This document shows, piece by piece, positions 42,241 through 54,380 of a stretch of 64,000 bases of DNA. Origin of the DNA: Cladocopium goreaui (Eukaryota > Sar > Dinophyceae > Suessiales > Symbiodiniaceae); contig CAMXCT020001558.1 in NCBI GenBank assembly GCA_947184155.2, positions 109,501 through 173,500 on the forward strand, given 5' to 3'. Position numbers and translations under genes: made by a program. Under the pieces are notes generated by a model that did not search any database, had not been told where the DNA came from, and was given only the letters and a program-made list of their open reading frames with translations. How positions within the stretch are numbered: the stretch's first letter is position 1; every line of letters begins with the position of its first letter.

Positions 42241-43076
42241 AAGCCCAATTCTGAGAGAAGGTTAGATCCCTCATTATATCATATTATATCTCATTATCAT
42301 CGTGCTTGATGGCTACCTCTGCGCTCCGTAGACGTACACGTATGATTACGGAATATTATAATGTTATACATACACACACACTTATGTATATATACCTATA
42401 TATATATATTATAAAAATATACTATTTAAACCCTGCTTGTGTGTTTTGCATATATTATCTATGCATATGGACAGTCATCCCGATCACTGTCTCATCATAA
42501 ATCTTCTCCATTTGTTCAGAGCATATCTCACCGTCCCTTTGTGGCAGGCTGATCTTGGCTCCAAGCAGCTTCCAGTGCTCAAGCAGAAGGTTTTATTGGG
42601 CTCCTGTGCCTTCAGATTCATCCAAACATGTGGAACAACTCAGGGGGAAGACAGGGAACAATGGAACTTCAGTGGCTGAAGCTGGGTCAAATTTTGATTT
42701 AGCTTGGGTGCGGAGATAATGGAAGTATCCTAACTTCGGCTGAAGTTTGAAGCTGCTGGAGGGATGTTATTAATTTTTCGTTCCGTTCACCTTGCAGTTG
42801 CCCCAATTGGTGCACCTCCCAATGAGGCCCAGCAACGGATGTCTTCAAGTTTATCCAAGGGCCGGCACAACAACAGAAAGAACACCAACAATCTGGGTTT
42901 ACTACCAAAGAAAAAGGATGAACAAGGAAACAATATATTTGCTATACACATCTAATTAGATATGTTTTGCTATATTTATATTCCTATATGATTGCTATAT
43001 TACTATATAATTACTATATACAGCAATTGGGTTTGAAAGCAGCAGCCCGCAACATTTCAACCCCCCAATCTGTGAG

Positions 43077-46000
43077 GCTTGCTGCAAGTGGTGGATGAGG
43101 TGCTCAGCGAGGCGCAGCGCAGCGCCGCACAGAAATATCATGACGATGTGTTTAAGCGAAGTATAGTAGATACAGCATGTTTTTACAATTTAATGAAGTA
43201 AAAATATAGTTATGATATATACAGTATTATAGGTATACAATATGTATGTATATAGAGATATGTTGTGTAAGTGTATTCAAGTAGACCAGATTCATCCATT
43301 GAACCATCATTTAATGGAAACAGGGAGCAACACCAACTATGGCAATTACTCCAGTAAAAAATTGGGCAGATCACGAAAGAAGATGGGGATGGCAAATTGG
43401 CATCCCCAGTTACTATATGTTACTATCTGCACTTCATCTCCAAAAGTTTGTGTTCTTTGCGTAGGTTGAGTTGCTAGAGTCTGCTAAAGGGTAGGCCCCT
43501 GAAACTAAGGAAGGTCTACAGGAGTTTTCAACCCAGCGCCTCATCATCTTGGGTCTGCAGAGGCAAACATTCCCTACTGGATGACGGGTGGCACTCTTCT
43601 GGGGGCGCTTCGGCATGAAGGTTTCATTCCGCACGATGATGACGTTGATCTGGAATGTTTCGAGGAGACGTGGAGAATAGGCCATAGATCTCTGGCTGTA
43701 GATGGATGCCTACCAAGAGGAAGAACATGACATAGCTCGCATGGCTTTCCTCCCGAAAAAAAAGATGGCTTTACTGTACCATCACTATCCATCACTTCAG
43801 TCAGCTCATGAACCTACTCACCGGGATGATAGCTGAGGTGTGCTGGGGTATTCATTGACCAGGTTTGAAAATATGTGGTTTTGACCAGAAGCCAGCTGGG
43901 CAGGTGGGAACACCCGGGGCACGCTATCTAGGAGGATACACCTCGAATCAAGGCAGCCTTCGCTGCAAGTGTCTTAGACTTCAATGGCACCTGCTTGCCC
44001 GGCCAGTCGCAGTTACAGTGGGATTACTTGCGCACAATCAAACCATCAAAATATGATAGATATGTTTCCTCTTGAAGATGTTGATATCCCGTTGTCATGT
44101 TTGAGTAGGAGAGTGTGACTTACAAGTCATAGGCTTGGATGTTTATAAGGGTTTTACATGTGTTCCCCTTGTTCTTTAATGACGGGGTGACTTGATGATT
44201 TCATAGAGAGCTAACCCCCCCTAGCCCCCCCCCTTCCCAGAAAACCAAATTAAGGCCTTAATAAGGCCTTAACTAGGCCTTATTTTGGTGAAAAAAAAAT
44301 AAAGCCTAGTTAAGGCCAAATTAGCTTAATTCAGTCATAATTTTGGTGACATTTGCCGTGTTTCATGTTTATTCAATTTCTCCAGTGTATTCCAAATTCT
44401 TTGGATGAAAATCCTTAATTTGGTCCTATTTGGTCCACTTCTCCCAATGTAGTCCGGTCTTTGGATGCATTTCATGACCTGGATGGGTGTAAGTTTGGTG
44501 GAAATATATTTCCTCATTTGGTGTGCAATCCAGGCGGCGTATTTCCAATGTCTATCATGTCAAATTGATTGGAATTACGCTTACTTAGGTCCTTCGCATT
44601 GTATATGTATTTCAGAAATTTAAAATGTGCTTGTGCTTTTCCACCATTGGATCCTGAATTTGGTCTTAATATGGAAAATTGGATTTCCCATTGTTTTTTC
44701 CACCATTTGAGTTTTAATTGGGCCTTAATTTGGTCATAACCTGTGTTTTCCACCATTTGAGCCTTAATTAGGCCTTAATTAGGCCTTAATTGGGCCTTAA
44801 TTAGGCCTTAATTTGGCCTTAATTAGGAAAATTGTGTTTTCCCGGTGTTTTCCACGACCATTTGAGCCTTAATTAGGCCTTAATTGGGCCTTAATTAGGC
44901 CTTAATTAGGCTTTAATTTGGTCTTAATGTGGAAAATTATGTTTTCCCGGTGTTTTCCACCATTTGAGCCTTAATTAGGCCTTAATTTGGCCTTAATTAG
45001 GAAAATTGTGTTTTCCCGGTGTTTTCCACCATTTGAGCCTTAATTAGGCCTTAATTGGGCCTTAATTAGGCCTTAATTTGGTCTTAATTTTGAAATTTTG
45101 ATTTTCCCTGTGTTTTTCCACCATTTGAAGCTTAATTGGCCCTTAATTTAGTCTTGATTTGGAAAATTTGATATTTCGTTGTGGTTTTTGTTCGTTGGGT
45201 TTAATTGGGTCTAATCTGGAAACTTGCGAATGTTGAAGCGTGAAAGTCAAAATAGTTGCTTGTTCGCTTCAGCGCAGTTCTTTATTCGTAACTTGGAAAC
45301 GTTCAATTTCCTTTTTTTGTTAAAATCTTAATTTGATTTGGTGCTTTCCTCTGTTTGTTCAAAAATTCACTTGGGTCTTTGTTTGTACACATGTTTACTC
45401 TTTTGACCCAAGACAAAATTCTATGAATGTAGGAAAGACCCTTGAAAGCCAATTCAGTAATCCCATCAAAGAATTAAGGCCAAATTAAGCACTTTGAACC
45501 AAAAATTGGGGAAAACCACTCAACCCTTAATTTGGTCTTAATTAAGGCCTACTATAGGGGGGGGGTTAGCCTTCTGTGATGATTAGAATGGACACCTCCA
45601 TTTTCGTAGCTTGAACAGTGGGACACAACCTGCAACTGTCATTGTTTTGTGGCTCATCAGCGTAGCTAGATGAATGGATTGCGGCCTAGGAGCCTTCAAA
45701 TAGACTGATGTTTTTCAAGGATGTTATGGAGGGATGATATTTACATGTTTTGTTATTTTAATATCTTAGTTTCCAGCTGCCTAACTCTCCTATTAGGGGA
45801 TTGCATTTATCTTGGCTGCGCGCAGTTTACAGCCCTCAGTTGAACTTTCAGAACATACTCTTGCTTTAGGCCTCATTTGTTTGGATGGTGCTTAACATAC
45901 TGGGCATTCTGGTGGCTGAACCTTTCTGCCTTCGTTGAACTTGGAATTATTTTGATCCTTGGGTACGTATGGGTGCATTAGAATGCATTGCTAACATAAG

Positions 46001-47855
46001 TACAGTGATTCTTTGCATACACATATGCAAGGTACACACTGCATCATGTGCAAATGAAGTGGCATAGACACTTCACTCACATGTTCTTGTCGTTGCGGGT
46101 CATTCCTCGCCATTGTTCCAAGGCTCCTTGCCAGGTCACTTTGTTGAGAGTGGCCACTGGGAAGGACCGCAACTTGCTTTCTGATCGCTGACGGTTAGCG
46201 TCCTTTTAATAACTTAAATCAAATCCTCTTTTTAAATATTTGCCCAGGGGAATCCTGCTCAAATACTCAGGACAGGCTGGTACACTACTTTTTCCACAAC
46301 ACTCTACAGAAAATTAGCAGAGTAACCCCATTTCTGAGTAAACTCTGCAATGGTGGGACAATGGGTAATGGGTGCACATTTAAGCAAACATTGTGCAGGG
46401 TACCCAAGATAAAAAGCCTTTGTTGTTGCTCGCAAATTCTGATACATGTTGATCCAACTGTTGGCTGATTGCACCCTCATTTTTTGCGGACCCGTACCTA
46501 TCCCACAATTGGATACTAGAAAATGTTACAGGAAACTCTGATACTTTGCTTTATTCTCAATTTATCTACTGTATACTATACCTTTAGGGGTAAACACCAT
46601 CGTTTCCTGCACGTTGCCCTTTAAATCCATTGCTATATGCTATCCCCATTTATCCTTGGTAAATCCACCATTTCTAGTTGGTTATCCAGCTTATGTATCC
46701 ATTTTCCCTGGACAGCCAATTGAATGTCGTATTTGTTGGTCAACATCCAATGTTTGATCTGTTTACCCACAATTCTTCCTAATAAATCATCCAGTCAATC
46801 CATTGATGCTTGGTTAAACCACGTTTTTTCCATACGGTCATGGGTTTGTCTCAAAACGGGGTGGCGATACCTCCAAAATTGCCTATTTGAATAAGGAATT
46901 TGATTATGAACCAGGGGATTTAGGGCTTTCCCCCTAAATTTTCAGACACATGCCACTTATGCTTGGTTAGAGCATGATGTTTCCATGGTTTTCCATAGAT
47001 GTTTTCATCATTTTCCCATATCTCTCCACATGTTTTTTCCGCGGGACCGCTCCGGCCACCAGCTGCTCTCAGGACAGCGGATGGCGCGGCTGGTCTTCTG
47101 GGAGGTCCTCGTCCTGGACCTCTTCCTGCGCCGGAAGCCCTTGGAAGCTGAGACTCGGGCAGCGCTATGGATACAAAAACCTCCTGAGAAGGTACGGCTA
47201 ACCCCCCAAATCATAAGAAGGTACTTGGATCCATGGGGATTATATGTAAATTTATATGTGTGTATTTAAATGATTTTAAATGTATTTAATGGATAGTTAA
47301 AGAAGCGAGAGTACTAAACATTACCAAACACTCATAATCGTACATTATCGTACATTCATGTGTATATATATATTTATAGAATCATACACATATATAAATA
47401 TATATTGTTGGGTAAACGGCAGCAATCTCCAAGTTGCTTCTGCTACTGGGTCACGTATGCCCTAGTTCCATCTCTATTTTTGTTGCGGATGCATTGTTTG
47501 GAATGTTTCATTCATGTTTGATTTTCTTCGCTCACACCACATATGTCAGTCGCATGTGTGTCCACCTACAGTAATGTTTGGTGCAGATTGCCTTGGTTTT
47601 CAGCCAATTCAGGCCCAAAAAAGCTTTGAATCTGGCTTTTCAAGGAACACATTCTTGGATTTGGATCCCCAAAACTCTCCAAAGCGATGGCTTTCTGCGG
47701 ATCTTCCGCCTTTAGACACCTTTTTTTAAGTCGTGGACAAAATCCCAGCATCGCCAACGCGCAAGGAGCCGTGCTTTCCCTCGGACCAGGAGGTCTTCCC
47801 TTTGCAACGCTATGCCTTCCATGACTTGCTGCTGCCAGGCCCTAGAGATGCCAAG
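43077..47855 (+). CDS. LicD/fukutin-family transferase, at least 4 exons, partial
   Basis: LicD-type nucleotidyltransferase-fold proteins move phospho-alcohol groups (phosphocholine in LicD, ribitol phosphate in fukutins) onto glycans. Exon 43077-43111 reads LLQVVDEVLSE and joins through a GC-AG intron (43112-43562) to ANIPYWMTGGTLLGALRHEG...FIPHDDDVDLECFEETW (43563 to about 43676). This is the family signature: GGTLLG, RH.GFIP and DDD.D metal-binding aspartates. A likely further exon, 47073-47146, reads ARLVFWEVLVLDLFLRRKP (position of the family's VDLF segment). It joins in frame, via a GC donor, to 47790-47855, EVFPLQRYAFHDLLLPGPRD, matching the family's FPL.RY.FE...PGP region. The N-terminus and C-terminus are not identified. 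The intron between 43.7 and 47.1 kb contains the 1.36-kb G-tract TIR element. Confidence 0.75.
44210..45570. mobile_element. 1.36-kb element with GCTAACCCCCCC terminal inverted repeats and AATTAGGCC minisatellite core
   Basis: The left end GCTAACCCCCCCTAGCCCC and right end CTATAGGGGGGGGGTTAGC are inverted complements. Just inside lie AAATTAAGGCCTTAA (left) and TTAATTAAGGCCTA (right). The interior at 44755-45110 is tandem (GCCTTAATTAGGCCTTAATT) with punctuating GGAAAATTGTGTTTTCCCGG spacers, some of them small palindromes. No transposase frame is visible, so it looks like a non-autonomous element. It sits in the LicD intron. Confidence 0.6.
46839..46952. repeat. GGGTGTGTCTGAAAAT-family element (diverged)
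   Basis: Ends CATGGGTTTGTCTCAAAACG and AAATTTTCAGACACATG, about 114 bp, with inner GGGATTTAGGGCTTTCCCCC. Relative of 25582 and 56036. Confidence 0.5.
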
Positions 47856-48199
47856 GCCGCAGGCGGTTTTTGACCCCATGGCAGCTATGGATAGCTATGG
47901 AGAAATGTGTATATATATATATATATCCACGACTTGTAACCGGAACTGCGCTTCCAAGCAGTTTTGTACAAATGAGCAGTTTTGATTTTTAGGGGTCTCT
48001 TTTTTTTCCGATCAATGTATGAATTATGGACTGCGAAGATTAGTGGGGATAGACGAACTATTGGGGAGGGCAGCCATGATCCCCCACCTGCCAGGTGAGG
48101 GTCTCGAGATTGAATAAAGGTGTGCCTCACTCTGCCACTCACTCCCTCTTCTTGCCGAGCCATATCGCAAGCTCCGGGTGCAGTGGAGCACGCCTGGAC

Positions 48200-48275
48200 C
48201 CGAACACCCTCCAGAATGCCAGATAGAATGCCAGAATAGATGCCAGATAGAATGCTAGACAGATGCCAGATAGAT
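48200..48275. repeat. short tandem repeat ATGCCAGATAGA
   Basis: Imperfect tandem copies of AATGCCAGATAG (ATGCCAGAATAG, ATGCTAGACAG variants) over about 75 bp. Frames across it on both strands are considered spurious. Confidence 0.6.
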
Positions 48276-49408
48276 TTTTTTTGGGCCAAGAGAACAAACA
48301 ATGGGCAATTGGACCCTGATTTGGAGGGATACCCAATACCCACAAGAACCAGTCCCAGTTGCAATTGCCTCGGATACATTGCTGTATCCCAATTGTCATA
48401 CGGTTTCAATGCTTTTTCCGCAAACCTCGTTCCCAGAGGGTGCTGTCGAACCCTGTTTGTACACATGTGGCTTTGGCCATGTGCATTCTTTAATTTATTC
48501 CTATCCCCATGGTCGCATGAGATCAAAATGTGCATAATTGATCATAATTGCAGTGTGGATCTCTATCAAGTTCTGTGTCAGGTTTGCATCAGGTGCATCA
48601 TGGTACATCCCACGAAATTATGTTCATCATGTCCAAAACGCGACCTTGGCTTTTCCCCGCATTTCCTCAGACGTCTTCCCTCTGAAAGGCCTTTCTGGAT
48701 CGCAACCGGGTAGCACCTAGGGGCGGGCAGCGGATTTTATGGCACCTCTTGAATGATCTGTTTTGTGTATATATATATATATATATATTCGTTCGGGGTT
48801 TCAGAATTTCAAGATCCGTAACTTGATTCAGAGCCATAACTTAGCCATAACTTTCTATAGCTTGCCCCTGGTGGCATCAGCTGATGTAATATAGTGTGAC
48901 AAACCCAAAACCAGAAACCATACCTCATTTACCCAATGACTTACCATACCTTGGGATATTGAAGACCATAAGCAGCCCCAAATGGGTGATTCATGTTTGA
49001 GGTCTACCGCACCAATAGATATACGATATTATCACTCTATCGTCAATGCTAGTACGATCCATGACCCTTCTGCGGTACCATATTGATGACCCACTAGAGA
49101 GCCTTGAATTATCTTGAATTCATCATAGAGCTTGCATCTGTTTTCGCATCAAGAAACGCAAATTTCGGGAAAGGCACATTTCGCCTCTATCGCCCCGGTT
49201 GAGGCTGTTTTTCATGATTCACAAAGCTCAGCTTCTCAGGTTGCTATGGTCCTAGCTGGTCCAAGGAGGCCCGGCTCTGGAACCATGCAGATCACGCTGC
49301 AGGGCAGGAACTTTGGGCCAAGATGCTACAGGCTGCTCCGCAAGTGCCGTTGCCCTTGCAGTTTGGCAGTCAGGGGGATCTGACAAAATGAAGTGAACAT
49401 GGGCAACT

Positions 49409-49514
49409 TACCCTCTGGTAATTTAACATAGCTATTGAAAATGGCCATAGAAATAGTGGATTTTCCCATTAAAAATTGTGATTTTCCATAGCTATGTTAG
49501 TTTACCAGAGGGTA
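49409..49514. repeat. TACCCTCTGG inverted-repeat element (copy)
   Basis: TACCCTCTGGTAATTTAACA...GTTAGTTTACCAGAGGGTA, 106 bp, reverse internal orientation. Confidence 0.92.
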
Positions 49515-50183
49515 CCATGATTTACCCCAAGTTGTGGCAATTTTTATCTGGAAAATGAATCAGTGAATCTTTGGGTACCTTATTTTCCGACAACCCCAGC
49601 TGGAGCCAATCCTGCTGAAGTTTTTTAGCCGGTGGCAAGGGAGGGCTTCCCAACATACACCAGCGGCCAAAAGGGAGTCATACATATAGGAAGTCGTGGT
49701 AGATAGTAGAAACGATGCGCAATTTCTTTGAAGTATTGCGCGGATCACCTTGATTCATCGTGCCTAGTCAGCTGCCAACCTTTTTGAAATGTCACGTTTC
49801 TCAAAGCCGCATTTTTCAATGCTTTTCTCCGGATCAAGTTCCAACCCACCACTAATATACTATATACTCCAGTTTTTCCAAAGTGGATTCAGTGGCTTCC
49901 AAAAGTGCTTTCCCACATTTGCTCACTGAGAAGAACCTCCGCAAGATCATCCCGCAGGTATGTTCCCAATTCCTGGGGATATAGGATTGGTGTGGCACTT
50001 TCGTTTTTTTTTTTGGTTGGGCACAATTGGATTCTTAATTGTGGTAATTGAGAATCAACAGGAGAACAGGATGGTGAAACAATGGGTTCAACCCCCTATT
50101 AATAAAGGTAGACTGCCACCTGGATGTTTTTTTATTAGGGTCCCATCTCACAAGTTGTATTTTTTATTTGTATTATTAAGGTG

Positions 50184-50670
50184 TTCATTGGAATATTAGG
50201 GGAAAGTTTTGAAATCCAGTTTTTGGCAATATTTTATTTATATATATTTTAATTCATTAGGGGTTCAAGCAAATTTGAAATCAAGTTTTTTTTTAGGGTT
50301 TTTCATTGGAATATTAGGGGAAAGCTTGGAAATCCAGTTTTTGGCAATATTTTATATAGATTTTAATAAGGGATTTAATCAATTTTGAAATTTAATTGTT
50401 TATTTTTATTGTTAGGGCTTTTCATTGGAATATAAGGGGAAAGCTTCGAAATCCAGTCTTTGGCAATATTTATAGATTTTAATAAGGGGTTGAATTAATC
50501 AAATTTGAAATCGAGTTTTTTATTTTTATTATTAAGGTTTTTCATTGGAATATTAGGGGAAAGCTTGGAAATCCAGTTTTGGCAATATTTTGTACAAATT
50601 TTAATAAGGAATCAAATTTGAAATCGAGAATTTTTGTTGTTATTTTTAAGGTTTTTAGTGGAATATTAGG
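50184..50670. repeat. minisatellite, about 119-bp unit, 4-5 copies
   Basis: Starts of TTCATTGGAATATTAGGGG fall at about 50184, 50302, 50421 and 50541, with a diverged start near 50655, giving periods of 118-120 bp. Each unit contains AAATCCAGTTTTTGGCAATA and a poly-T tract. Confidence 0.85.
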
Positions 50671-50950
50671 TGCACCCTAAGATTAAATACAAAATACCAC
50701 CTAATAATAAACATAGATCACCGTGCTTACCATTTGGGGGGGTGTTAGTAATAGGCAGAGAGGATTACTAGAGCAAAAATGAGAGAGAATCCCCTCTACT
50801 AAGCAGTTACTTTCTATACATAAACCCATATTAACATGTATTAACCTCTTCTCCCCAAGCAGAAAACTAATCCAAATTTATGTTGGGTTCCATTCCAGTG
50901 GGTTTAGTGGGTTTTGCTGTTGAAATTTGAGGTACCAAGCTTTGGTGGAG

Positions 50951-51040
50951 GCCTCTGGCTACCAGGCACCATCCCTGGAAAAGGGCAATGCCCAAGCTAC
51001 CTTGGAGCACCTGCAGCGTGAGGCCCCGGAGGGTTTCCTA
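50951..51040 (+). CDS. exon-like island, helical (unassigned)
   Basis: AG|G acceptor (TGGTGGAG|GCC) opens a GC-rich frame ASGYQAPSLEKGNAQATLEH, then LQREAPEGF. It looks like ordinary helical protein. It may belong with the island at 51219. No family recognised. Confidence 0.35.
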
Positions 51041-51218
51041 TGGGGAATCCATCAGTTTCCAATGGAACATCCGCCATTGGCTGGGGTGATGTTCGCAGAT
51101 TTTGCCAGCGAACCCTTTGAGAGCATGGGGATTTTCCATGGGATTTTCCGCCTTGCCATGTTTGAAAAACACTGCTTTTTGCAGATTTGTCCCTGGAAAA
51201 GCCATTGATCTCTAACAG

Positions 51219-51300
51219 GATGGCGAGGTCCAGTCGCTTCTTTGGCGGCTCCTGGGCTGGGCTTCGCCCTTCCCGCCCCCAAGCACTGCAGGTTGCTGGC
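51219..51300 (+). CDS. exon-like island (unassigned)
   Basis: AG|G acceptor (CTAACAG|GATGG) opens the frame DGEVQSLLWRLLGWASPFPP, GC-rich. Its end is undefined because several GC and GT donors are possible around 51275-51300. Function unknown. Confidence 0.3.
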
Positions 51301-51344
51301 TGCGAAGATGGCTGGTGGTGTCAGTGGTCTGTAGTTGATTTTGT

Positions 51345-52350
51345 TTATTGATGGTGATTAAGTGGAATTTCATAATGGTTTAGTGGGATTTATATAATCG
51401 GAATTTATGATGATTGAGTGGAATTTCATAGTGGTTTAGTGGGCTTTAATGGGAATTTATGGTGATTAACTGGAATTTCATAGTGGTTTAGTGGGCTTTA
51501 ATAGGAACTAATGGTGATTAACTGGAATTTCATACTGGTTCAGTTGGCTTTAATGGGAATTAATGGTGACCAAGTGGAATGTCATAGTTGTTTAGTGACT
51601 AGTGGGCTTGAATAGGAATTAATCGTGATTAAGTGGAATTTCATAGTCGTTTTAATGGGCTTTAAGAGGAACTAATGGTGATTAACTGGAGTTTCATAGT
51701 GGTTTAGTAGGCTTTAATAGGAACTAATGGTGATTAACTGGAAATTCATAGTGGTTTAGTAGAACTTAAAAGGAATTGATGGCGATTAAGTGGAATTTCA
51801 TAGTGGTTTAGTGGGCTTCAATAGGAAGTCTAAGTGGAATTCCATAGTGGTTTAGTAGGCTTTAATTGGAGTTTATGGTGATTTAATGGAAATTCATAGT
51901 GGTTTAATGGGCTTTAATAGGAATTAATGCTGATTAAGTGGAATGTCATAGCGGTTTGGTGGGCGTTCATAGGAATTAATAGTGATTAAGAGGAATTTCA
52001 TTGTGGTATAGTGAGATTTATTGGGAATTTATGGTGATTAACTGGAATTTCATAGTGGTGTAGTAGGCTTTGTGGAATTTCATGGTGGTTTAGTGGGCTT
52101 TAATGGGAATTTATGGTGATTAACTGGAATTTCATAGTGGTTTAATGGGCCTTTGATAGGGCTTAATGCTGATTAAGTGGAGTTTCATAGTGGTTTAGTG
52201 GGCTTTAATGGGAATTTTTGGTGATTAAGTGGAATTTCATAGTGGTTTAATGGGTTTTAATAGGAATTAATGCTGATTAAGTGGAATGTCATAGCGGTCT
52301 GGTGGCCTTTCATAGGAATTAATTGTGAATGAGTGGAATTGCATAGTGGT
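51345..52350. repeat. minisatellite, about 52-bp unit, about 19 copies
   Basis: Imperfect units of GGAATTTCATAGTGGTTTAG + TGGGCTTTAATAGGAACTAA + TGGTGATTAAGT over about 1 kb. Units differ by substitutions (AACT/AAGT, ATGG/ATGC) and some are truncated. A reverse-complement relative lies at 8822-8945. Confidence 0.9.
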
Positions 52351-54129
52351 GCAGTGGGATTGCCAACTGGATTCTCTGGACGCTCAAGTAGGAACCTTGA
52401 TGCCCATGGGGGGATCCATGCATCAAACCAAGGGGATTTTCCAATCGTTTTGGCAGCGATTTGCTAAGGTCTCTTTGAAGATGCTTGACACCTGGCGGTT
52501 CACCAAAACTGTACATAGAAACAGCGGATTCGTGTCATTTCGATGCCACATCGCTTTTTTCAATGGGCTCAAAGCGGCCCATAAAATTTTGTAGAAACCT
52601 TTGGGGAAAAAAAACATTGCGGACTTGGGCTCAGAACATGCGTCAGAAATCCTATAGAACAAATAGTAGAGAGAGGGACCTTGGAGCCCTTTTCTTGTCG
52701 AAATAAGTGTCCAAGCCCGGAGTCATTCATCTCAGTTCTTGTTCAGCATAAAGGCCCGGTAGTCTTGATGAAGTCCGTGACATCACCAAAGCTAGCTTGT
52801 ACTAATGCTAGCTGAAGTTGCGAAGTTGCTTTAGCAAGGAATAGACGGAGGACCTTCGAATCCCTTGAAATTTTAAAACATTATACCACCGCGCCTCCCC
52901 CCTGGCAGGCCCGGGTTCAATCCCCCCTGGTCAAGGGTTGAGGGTCATTGTCATTTGCATCGTTATCTTCATCTTCTGAATTTTTAGAAGTATTGTCGTC
53001 ATCATTATCGTCGTCGTCATCAGCATCATCATCAGCCCCTTTCTCTGTTCGGATCTCAATCTGGTTCTTCCCTTTGGCGGTTAGACACTCCTATTTCAGT
53101 TTACTCTTTCAGCTGAGCAGTCTCCGGTACAACATTAGTACCGTCCTCCTAGTTTTCGTGCCCTACCCTGGCCTCAAGTTGAATCAGTTTGCTGGTTGAA
53201 GGGCCTCTGCTTAAACAGAACTTCGAAAACTCTAGAAAACTGGTGCTGTGGCTAAAGTTGGGACCGGCAGCATGCGAGTGCTAACATTGGGGAGAGTTGC
53301 TAACTCTAAAAGAAAAACATGGAGGTCAACACCTTGGACGACAAGTTTACGCAACAGATAACCCACATGCATCTTCTTTTAAAGGTCTGTTGAAGACTCA
53401 GCCTCATGGCACATCTCTGTTACTCGTATGTTGGACATGTGGCAGGTGCTATAGCTGGAGACGCTTAAGGGGCCACAATGCCTAAAAACCACAAAGTTGG
53501 GAAGAATTGGACACAACTCTCATGCTTGCTGTCCCTCGCACACCTCCCAGGTTATGTCAAGCACTGGATCACTTTGAATGTAACACGGCTGCAAGTCCCA
53601 GCCGGCCTTCCTCCCTTTGCCTCCCTTTGTCACAATCAGCCATGGAAAAGAATGCACAGAGGGGAGTCCCACAGAAAGATTCACTTGTTACGTCGCAGCA
53701 AGTGCGCGGAATATTGCTTCAGATCGCATAGTCACATGTGTATGCAGTTGTTTGGCTTGTTTAGAGTTTAGAGTTTATAGATATAGTAATAGAATGTAAA
53801 TAATCTCAAATAGATTCAAATAATAGTAGATAATAGTAGCATATATATATATGCATGTATATATATATATACATGTGTATATGTGCACCGCATTATTCCA
53901 TGGGACATTACATTCCAAGGCTGATTTTAGAAGGGCAGATTTGTGACCAATGCCAACAATCCAACAATGGCATATACACTGAATTAAAGTGGCAAACTCA
54001 ATGCTATAAATCAAAACTATATGTATGCCCGAAATCACCATTTTGATATATTTTCATGGCTAGTAATTATAATAAACCCATACAAAAATGGTAGATTCTG
54101 TTCGATTATTTGTTGGGTTCTCCACATGA
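52351..54129. other. no secure gene
   Basis: Mixed-composition sequence. A CATCATC-type microsatellite lies at 52960-53035 and a TATA run at 53838-53880. Several medium-length open frames exist on both strands, but none has a recognisable domain or clear AG|G/donor boundaries. Confidence 0.35.
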
Positions 54130-54233
54130 TACCCTCTGGTAAACTAACATAGCTATTGAAAATGACCATTTATAGTGGATTTTCCCATTAAAAATTGTGT
54201 TTTTCCATAGCTATGTTAGTTCACCAGAGGGTA
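54130..54233. repeat. TACCCTCTGG inverted-repeat element (copy)
   Basis: TACCCTCTGGTAAACTAACA...GTTAGTTCACCAGAGGGTA, 104 bp. It lies just upstream of the GC-rich island at 54250. Confidence 0.92.
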
Positions 54234-54249
54234 TACTTTTAAAACAGTG

Positions 54250-54380
54250 ATCCATGCCGTGGCCAGGAGCCCTGGTGCTGCTGCGTCCTGGGCTACGGCA
54301 ACGGAGAACATGCGCCGGGCCGCAGCGCTGACGCGGGGCGCGAGCCGCAACGGGGCCAGAAATGGAGGGGGCACGGCCAG
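54250..54380 (+). CDS. GC-rich exon-like island between two elements (unassigned)
   Basis: Open frame HAVARSPGAAASWATATENM, then RRAAALTRGASRNGARNGGG, Ala/Arg-rich like a transit or linker segment. An intact TACCCTCTGG element lies on its left. On its right an element copy lacks its first 10-14 bases, and the frame runs into it. Function unknown. Confidence 0.35.

Larger units (their letters stand above)
47856..50183. other. no secure gene; one exon candidate
   Basis: AT-rich with TATA runs near 47910 and 48770. A GC-richer patch at 49244-49386 has an AG|G acceptor (GTCCAAG|GAGG) and is open as EARLWNHADHAAGQELWAKM... to a TGA at 49384; another frame reads GTMQITLQGRNFGP. Neither could be assigned. 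A TACCCTCTGG element follows at 49409. Confidence 0.4.

Noticed and set aside
47885..48535. 216-residue minus-strand frame
   Set aside because: It passes through a tandem ATGCCAGATAG repeat and TATA runs, has no recognisable motif, and lies opposite to all supported genes.
49244..49386. IPT/TIG-like reading (GTMQITLQGRNFGP)
   Set aside because: It is only a few residues long, another frame is open over the same bases with better splice context, and there is no supporting neighbour exon.
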